Assembly: GCF_900608595.1 (NCBI RefSeq)
Contig: NZ_UWYY01000007.1
Location: forward strand, 186,001 to 250,000
Origin: Promicromonospora panici
GTDB lineage: Bacteria > Actinomycetota > Actinomycetes > Actinomycetales > Cellulomonadaceae
Length of the DNA stretch: 64,000 bases
Direction: 5' to 3'
Part shown: in pieces, positions 59,916 through 64,000 of the stretch
Position numbering within the stretch: the stretch's first letter is position 1
Layout: each line of letters begins with the position of its first letter
Made by a program: the position numbers and the translations under genes
Notes under the pieces: model-generated
The model's database searches: none
What the model saw: only the letters and a program-made list of their open reading frames with translations
Told to the model about the DNA's origin: nothing

Positions 59916-60791
59916 TCAGCCCTTGACCGCGCCCGTGAGCCCGCCGACGATGCGCCGCTCGAACAGCGAGAAGAAGATCAGCGCCGGGATCATCGACAGC
60001 GACGTGAACGCGAGCACCCGTGCCGTGTCGACCGAGTACTGGGACGCGAACGCCTGGACGCCCAGCGGCAGCGTGTACGACAGCTCGTCGTTCAGGATGA
60101 ACAGCGGCAGCATGTACGAGTTCCACGACGCGACGAACGCCAGGATGCCGACCGTGATGACGCCCGGCAGCGACAGCGGCACGACCATCCGGAAGAAGAA
60201 CCCGATGCGGCCCGCGCCGTCGATCGCTGCGGCTTCCTCGATCTCCTTCGGGATGGCGCGCAGGAACGGCACCAGGATGATGATCGTGGTCGGCAGCGCG
60301 AACGCGATCTGCGGCAGGACGATGCCGCCAACGGTGTTCATCAGGCCGAGGTCCCGGATCAGGATGTACAGCGGGGTGATCGCCACCGTCATCGGGAACA
60401 TGAGACCGGCCGCGAACAGCGAGTACATCGCACCGTTGAGCTTGAAGTCGTACCGCGCGAGCACGAAGCTCACCATGAGTCCGAGCGCCACGACGCCGAC
60501 CGTGGTCAGGATGCCGGCGACCGCCGAGTTGGCGACCTGGCGCCAGAACACCCCGCTCCCGAGCACGCTCAGATAGTTGTCGATGACCCACGGGCTCGGC
60601 ATGCCGGACGGGTCGACGGTGATCTGCGCGTTCGTCCGGAATCCGCCCACGATGATGTAGAGCACGGGACCGATGCAGATACCGACGAAGAGGAACGCGA
60701 TGACATAGGTCATCGGGCTGCCCCAGGCGACCTTCGGTATCCGGCGGAGCTTTTGCCCGGCCGTCGTGGGGGCTTCGAGCAGCGTCGCCAT
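59916..60791 (-). CDS. ABC sugar permease (MalG type)
   Basis: The 291-residue membrane protein has six helices and the inner-membrane permease EAA loop EIEEAAAIDGAGRIGFFFRMVVPLSLPG, which contacts the ATPase. No ATPase gene is in the operon, so a shared MsiK-like ATPase is expected. Its ATG overlaps the stop of the partner permease by one base (TGATG). Confidence 0.95.
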   Translation of the reverse strand: MATLLEAPTTAGQKLRRIPKVAWGSPMTYVIAFLFVGICIGPVLYIIVGGFRTNAQITVDPSGMPSPWVIDNYLSVLGSGVFWRQVANSAVAGILTTVGVVALGLMVSFVLARYDFKLNGAMYSLFAAGLMFPMTVAITPLYILIRDLGLMNTVGGIVLPQIAFALPTTIIILVPFLRAIPKEIEEAAAIDGAGRIGFFFRMVVPLSLPGVITVGILAFVASWNSYMLPLFILNDELSYTLPLGVQAFASQYSVDTARVLAFTSLSMIPALIFFSLFERRIVGGLTGAVKG

Positions 60792-61813
60792 CAGTTCTTC
60801 CCTTCCGTGAGTGCGCCCTCGGTGTCCCGGCGCAGCACGTAGCGCTGGTAGACCAGGGCGATGACGAGCGAGATCACGAAGAGCACTACCGCCACCGCGT
60901 TGCCGTAGCCGAAGTTCCCCGCCAGACGCCCGTTCAGGACCATGTAGGTCGCCATCGTCGAGGTGCCCGCCGTGGCGGAGACGTACTGACCCCAGATGAT
61001 GTAGACGAGGTCGAAGAGCTGGAGCGAGCCGATGATCGACAGGAACGCCCAGATGCGCAGCGTCGGGCCGAGCAGCGGCAATGTGATGGTCCGCTGGATC
61101 TGCCAGTACGAGGCGCCGTCGATGGCCGCCGCCTCGGAGAGCTCCTCGGGGATGCTCTGCAGGCCAGCGAGGAACAGGATCACGGCGAAGCCGATGTACT
61201 TCCAGCTGATGATGATCATCAGCGACCAGAGCGCGATGTCGGGATCGGACAGCCAGTCGACGGCGAGGAACCCGAGGCCCATCTTCTCGAACAGGTCGTT
61301 CACCGCGCCGGAGGTCTGGAGCATCAGGCTCCAGCCCGTGCCCACGATGACCTCCGAGATCACGTACGGCACGAAGATCAGGACGCGGATGATGGACCGG
61401 CCGCGGATCCTCTGGTTGAGCAGCAGCGCCAGCGCTACCGCCGCCGGCCCCTGGAGGATCAGGGAGAGCACGACAATGTAGCCGTTGTGCAGGAGCGCCT
61501 CGTGGAACGCCGAGTCCCGGAAGATGACCAGGTAGTTCTGGAGCCCGACGAACTCCGTCGGCGGCCCGTAGCCCTTCCAGCTGAAGAACCCGTAGTAGGC
61601 CGCCAGGAAGACGGGGAAGATGACGAACGCCAGGAACACGACGATGGCGGGGCCGGAGAGCAGGGAGATCTCGAACGTCTTGCGCCAGTCGAACTTGCGG
61701 CCCCGCCACGGCCGGCGGGCCGGGGACGGCGTCTGCACGCCGCCTCCGGCCACCGAGGCACCCTCAGGCGAGGTCGTCACGGTTGCTGAGTTCTCGCCCA
61801 GGGAGTGAGTCAT
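60791..61813 (-). CDS. ABC sugar permease (MalF type)
   Basis: The 340-residue protein has six helices and the EAA loop EELSEAAAIDGASYWQIQRTITLPLLGP. It follows the lipoprotein gene by 8 bases and forms the heterodimeric channel with the MalG-type protein. A basic cytoplasmic N-terminus of about 45 residues precedes the first helix. Confidence 0.95.
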   Translation of the reverse strand: MTHSLGENSATVTTSPEGASVAGGGVQTPSPARRPWRGRKFDWRKTFEISLLSGPAIVVFLAFVIFPVFLAAYYGFFSWKGYGPPTEFVGLQNYLVIFRDSAFHEALLHNGYIVVLSLILQGPAAVALALLLNQRIRGRSIIRVLIFVPYVISEVIVGTGWSLMLQTSGAVNDLFEKMGLGFLAVDWLSDPDIALWSLMIIISWKYIGFAVILFLAGLQSIPEELSEAAAIDGASYWQIQRTITLPLLGPTLRIWAFLSIIGSLQLFDLVYIIWGQYVSATAGTSTMATYMVLNGRLAGNFGYGNAVAVVLFVISLVIALVYQRYVLRRDTEGALTEGKN

Positions 61814-61821
61814 CTGGGCCG

Positions 61822-63117
61822 TTACTCCATCGCCGCCGCGGCGTTCACGGCGTCCACGATGCTCTGCGGGTCACCGTCGCCGGCCAGCATCTCGACGACG
61901 CCGGCGTTGAGCGCGTTGCCGACGTTCTGGCCGTAGAGCGTGTCCAGCCAGACGGAGACGTACGGGGCCTCGTTGTAAGCCTCGAGGACCGACTTCAGCG
62001 CCGGGTCGGTCACGACGCCCTGGGCCTCCTGGCTGGCGGGCAGCGTCACGAACGCCTCGGCGTAGGCCTCCTGGTGCTCCTTCTGCATGAAGAAGTTCAG
62101 GAACTCGGCGCACTCCGGCGGAGCCTCGACGAAGCAGGAGTATCCGTCGACGCCACCCATGAACGCGGCCGGGTCACCTTCGCCGCCCTCAACGGCGGGG
62201 AACGGGAACCAGCCGAGGTCCTTCAGCGGCTTCTGGTCCGGGGTCAGGCCCGCGATCACGCCCGGGTCCCAGGCGCCCATGAGCTCCATGGCCGCCTTGT
62301 GGTTCGCGATGAGACCCGCCGAGGAACCGGCGCCCTGCTGGGCCGTCGCGGTGAGGTAGCCCTCCTGGAACGGCTCGGTCTCGGCGAACGCCTCCAGGTC
62401 CTCGCCCGCGGCCAGCCAGCACTCGTCGTCGAAGCTACGCGACTCGGCGGCGGCCTCGAGGGTCTCCTGCGAGCACTCGCGCAGCGCGAAGAAGTAGAAC
62501 CAGTGCGCGGCGGGCCAGGCGTCCTTGCCACCGAGCGCGATCGGGGAGATGTCGGCGGCCTTGAGGTCGGACACCACGCCGTTCAGGTCGTCGATGGTGG
62601 CGGGCGTCTCGGTGACACCGGCCTCGTCGAAGAGGTCCTGGCTGTAGAAGATGCCGCCGGGCAGGATGGAGGTCGGCATGCCATAGATCGCGCCGTCCAC
62701 GCTGAGGGCGCTGAAGCCGGCTTCGCCGACCGCGGTCTTCGCGGCCTCGTCGATCGAGTCGGTGAGGTCCATGACCTGGCCCGCCTCGACGACGTCGGCC
62801 AGCTTGCCGCCGCCGCGCGCCATGAAGATGTCGGGCGCGTCGCCCGAGTTCAGGGCGGTCTGAAGCTTGCCGTCCATGTCCTCGTTCTGGATGGACTGGA
62901 CCTCGATCGTCACACCGGGGTTGTCCGCCTCGAAGGCAGCGACCGTGTCCTCCCAGTACGCCTTGCCGGGCCCGGTGGTGGAGTTGTGCCAGAAGGTCAT
63001 CGTGACGTCGCCGCCGTCCGACCCTCCTCCTCCGTTGGCGCCGGAACAGCCCGCGGCCAGCAGGGCAACGGTGGCGCCCAGGGCAAGAGTGCCCGCGGCC
63101 CGCGTCTTCCTCATCAT
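61822..63117 (-). CDS. ABC sugar-binding lipoprotein
   Basis: The 431-residue protein has a lipobox LLAAGCSG (Cys24), a Gly/Asp-rich linker, and a family 1 solute-binding fold: TMTFWHNSTTGPGKAYWEDTVAAFE, DAPDIFMARGGGKLADVV, GAIYGMPTSILPGGIFYSQDLFDEAG, AMELMGAWDPG. Acidic and aromatic residues suit an oligosaccharide. It is first of the xylo-oligosaccharide operon (SBP, two permeases, GH3, GH43). The promoter region holds LacI-type operators. Confidence 0.95.
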   Translation of the reverse strand: MMRKTRAAGTLALGATVALLAAGCSGANGGGGSDGGDVTMTFWHNSTTGPGKAYWEDTVAAFEADNPGVTIEVQSIQNEDMDGKLQTALNSGDAPDIFMARGGGKLADVVEAGQVMDLTDSIDEAAKTAVGEAGFSALSVDGAIYGMPTSILPGGIFYSQDLFDEAGVTETPATIDDLNGVVSDLKAADISPIALGGKDAWPAAHWFYFFALRECSQETLEAAAESRSFDDECWLAAGEDLEAFAETEPFQEGYLTATAQQGAGSSAGLIANHKAAMELMGAWDPGVIAGLTPDQKPLKDLGWFPFPAVEGGEGDPAAFMGGVDGYSCFVEAPPECAEFLNFFMQKEHQEAYAEAFVTLPASQEAQGVVTDPALKSVLEAYNEAPYVSVWLDTLYGQNVGNALNAGVVEMLAGDGDPQSIVDAVNAAAAME

Positions 63118-63226
63118 TGTGGAACCCCTTGTAGGTCGTCATCGACGGTCGGCAGGAGCCTGCCGGTTGACGGACTACAGGTCCGTCACATCAGGAGACT
63201 GGCAGGAGGGCCATAGTCAAGTCAAA

Positions 63227-63252
63227 CGGTTTCGATATCGATTTCGAAACGG
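63227..63252. promoter_or_regulatory. LacI-type operator between the sugar operon and lacI gene
   Basis: CGGTTTCGATATCGATTTCGAAACGG is described here by halves: GGTTTCGA (63229-63236) and TTTCGAAAC (63242-63250). Around the ATATCGAT centre they form an imperfect inverted repeat with TTTCGA half-sites, typical of LacI-family repressors. It lies 110 bases before the SBP start and 47 before the lacI start. Confidence 0.6.
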
Positions 63253-63298
63253 ATGTTCCCACCCGCCTCATGCAGTTGCCCGGGGTACTCTCACTTCC

Positions 63299-64000
63299 GT
63301 GCACAGTGGGACAAGCTCACCCGGGTCCACCGCCGGACCGGGTGACGGCGTGACGAACGGCCCGGACGCCGCGGAACCGTTCGCCACCCAGGAGCGTGCG
63401 ACCGGCCGCGCCACCATCACCGACGTCGCGCGTGTCGCCGGCGTGTCGGTCGCGACCGTCTCCAAGGTCGTCAACGGCCGGTACGGCGTGGCGGCCGCCA
63501 CCGCCGAGCGGGTGCTCGGCGTCGTCGCCGACCTCGGGTACGAGTCGTCCCTGGTCGCGCGCAGCCTGCGCCGCCGGCAGACCAACGTGATCGGCGTACT
63601 GGTCGCCGAGTTCGAGCCGTTCAGCACCGAGCTCCTCAAGGGCATCTCCGCCGCGGTGCGGGGTACCGGCTACGAGCTGCTCGCCTATTGCGGCGACGCC
63701 GGCCGCTCGGACCACGTGGGCTGGGAGCGCCGATCGCTGTCCCGCCTCGCCGGCACCCTGATCGACGGCGTCGTCATCGTCACGCCCACGCTCGCTCTCC
63801 CCGTGCACGAGGGCGTCCCCGTCGTCGCCATCGACCCGCACACCGGGCCCACCGGCCCGGCCACCGTGGACTCCGACAACCTGGGCGGCGCCCGCACCGC
63901 CACCGAGCACCTCATCGCCCTGGGCCACACGCGCATCGGCTACCTGGGCGGACGCGCCGACCTCGAGTCGGCCCGCCTGCGCGAGCTGGGCTTCGTCGAG
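63299..64000 (+). CDS. LacI-family regulator (cut by the window end)
   Basis: At least 234 residues are present. After a Gly/Ser/Pro-rich N-terminal extension of about 35 residues, the helix-turn-helix is ATITDVARVAGVSVATVSKVVNGRYGVAAAT, the hinge helix RSLRRRQTNVIGVLV follows, and the periplasmic-binding-type domain continues to the end (VVAIDPHTGPTGPATVDSDNLGG, ALGHTRIGYLGG). It should repress the divergent oligosaccharide operon when the sugar is absent. A GTG at 63350 could be the start instead. The 3' end lies outside the window. Confidence 0.92.
   Translation, partial: MHSGTSSPGSTAGPGDGVTNGPDAAEPFATQERATGRATITDVARVAGVSVATVSKVVNGRYGVAAATAERVLGVVADLGYESSLVARSLRRRQTNVIGVLVAEFEPFSTELLKGISAAVRGTGYELLAYCGDAGRSDHVGWERRSLSRLAGTLIDGVVIVTPTLALPVHEGVPVVAIDPHTGPTGPATVDSDNLGGARTATEHLIALGHTRIGYLGGRADLESARLRELGFVE

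Noticed and set aside
1..64000. CRISPR array or cas genes
   Set aside because: No regularly spaced direct repeats of CRISPR length and no Cas motifs are visible; the repeats found are palindromic and dispersed.
1..64000. Insertion sequence or transposase
   Set aside because: No DDE, HUH or recombinase motif appears in any plausible frame, and the palindromic repeats have no flanking target duplications that I can see.

Overview
The window is a very GC-rich, densely coding actinobacterial chromosome segment. GTG and TTG starts, leaderless-looking promoters, an HspR-type dnaK operon, Tat and lipoprotein signals, F420-type LLM proteins and a set of glycoside hydrolases point to Micrococcales, most likely the Promicromonosporaceae/Cellulomonadaceae branch (Promicromonospora, Isoptericola or Cellulosimicrobium-like). 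This placement is inferred from gene content; no 16S gene is present.

Left third (1-24 kb): a tRNA-Ser(GGA), a MarR regulator divergent from a Tat-exported EEP-family hydrolase, a YcnI-type copper-associated protein, a LytR_C protein, an ABC-2 drug exporter with its TetR regulator and a palindromic operator, a uracil/xanthine permease, a secreted cutinase closely resembling PET-hydrolysing enzymes, an LLM oxidoreductase, a TetR regulator, and an FMN riboswitch driving a RibM/PnuX riboflavin transporter. Then come a Gfo/Idh/MocA oxidoreductase, two facing gene remnants that look like a deletion through a divergent promoter, an acyl-CoA dehydrogenase, a two-component system with a DUF4097 protein, and an envelope-sugar set (GT87-like, two GT4 enzymes, an SGNH hydrolase).

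Middle (24-40 kb): two translationally coupled imine-reductase-like genes, one with Asp and one with Tyr at the catalytic position, under a divergent HxlR regulator; an MmyB-type regulator that lacks its DNA-binding half, divergent from an SDR; a CMD protein; and a patch of broken genes (Nudix joined to a PP2C remnant). A tRNA-Ser(CGA) follows. Two unrecognised two-TM paralogues sit in two different two-gene modules, one with a small soluble protein and one with an EgtD-like methyltransferase. An arabinanase with two operator-like palindromes, a transglutaminase-like gene overlapping a sirtuin gene tail-to-tail, tadA and upp complete this part.

Right part (40-64 kb): an ECF sigma factor fused to a zinc anti-sigma motif and a large putatively extracellular region, a degenerate GGDEF-like protein, a DUF1540 protein, the hspR-dnaJ-grpE-dnaK heat-shock operon with two HAIR operators, a GNAT acetyltransferase, an M19 dipeptidase, a subtilase with four tandem Ig-like repeats, and a xylan/arabinoxylan oligosaccharide operon (lipoprotein SBP, two permeases, GH3, GH43) facing a LacI regulator cut by the window edge.

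Several intergenic repeats are the most unusual feature: three copies of a 42-bp palindrome (18-6-18 layout, one copy perfect), two copies of a roughly 105-bp hairpin made of a tandem GGCGAGGTAGAAC-like unit, and two further single long palindromes. None matches an element I can name.
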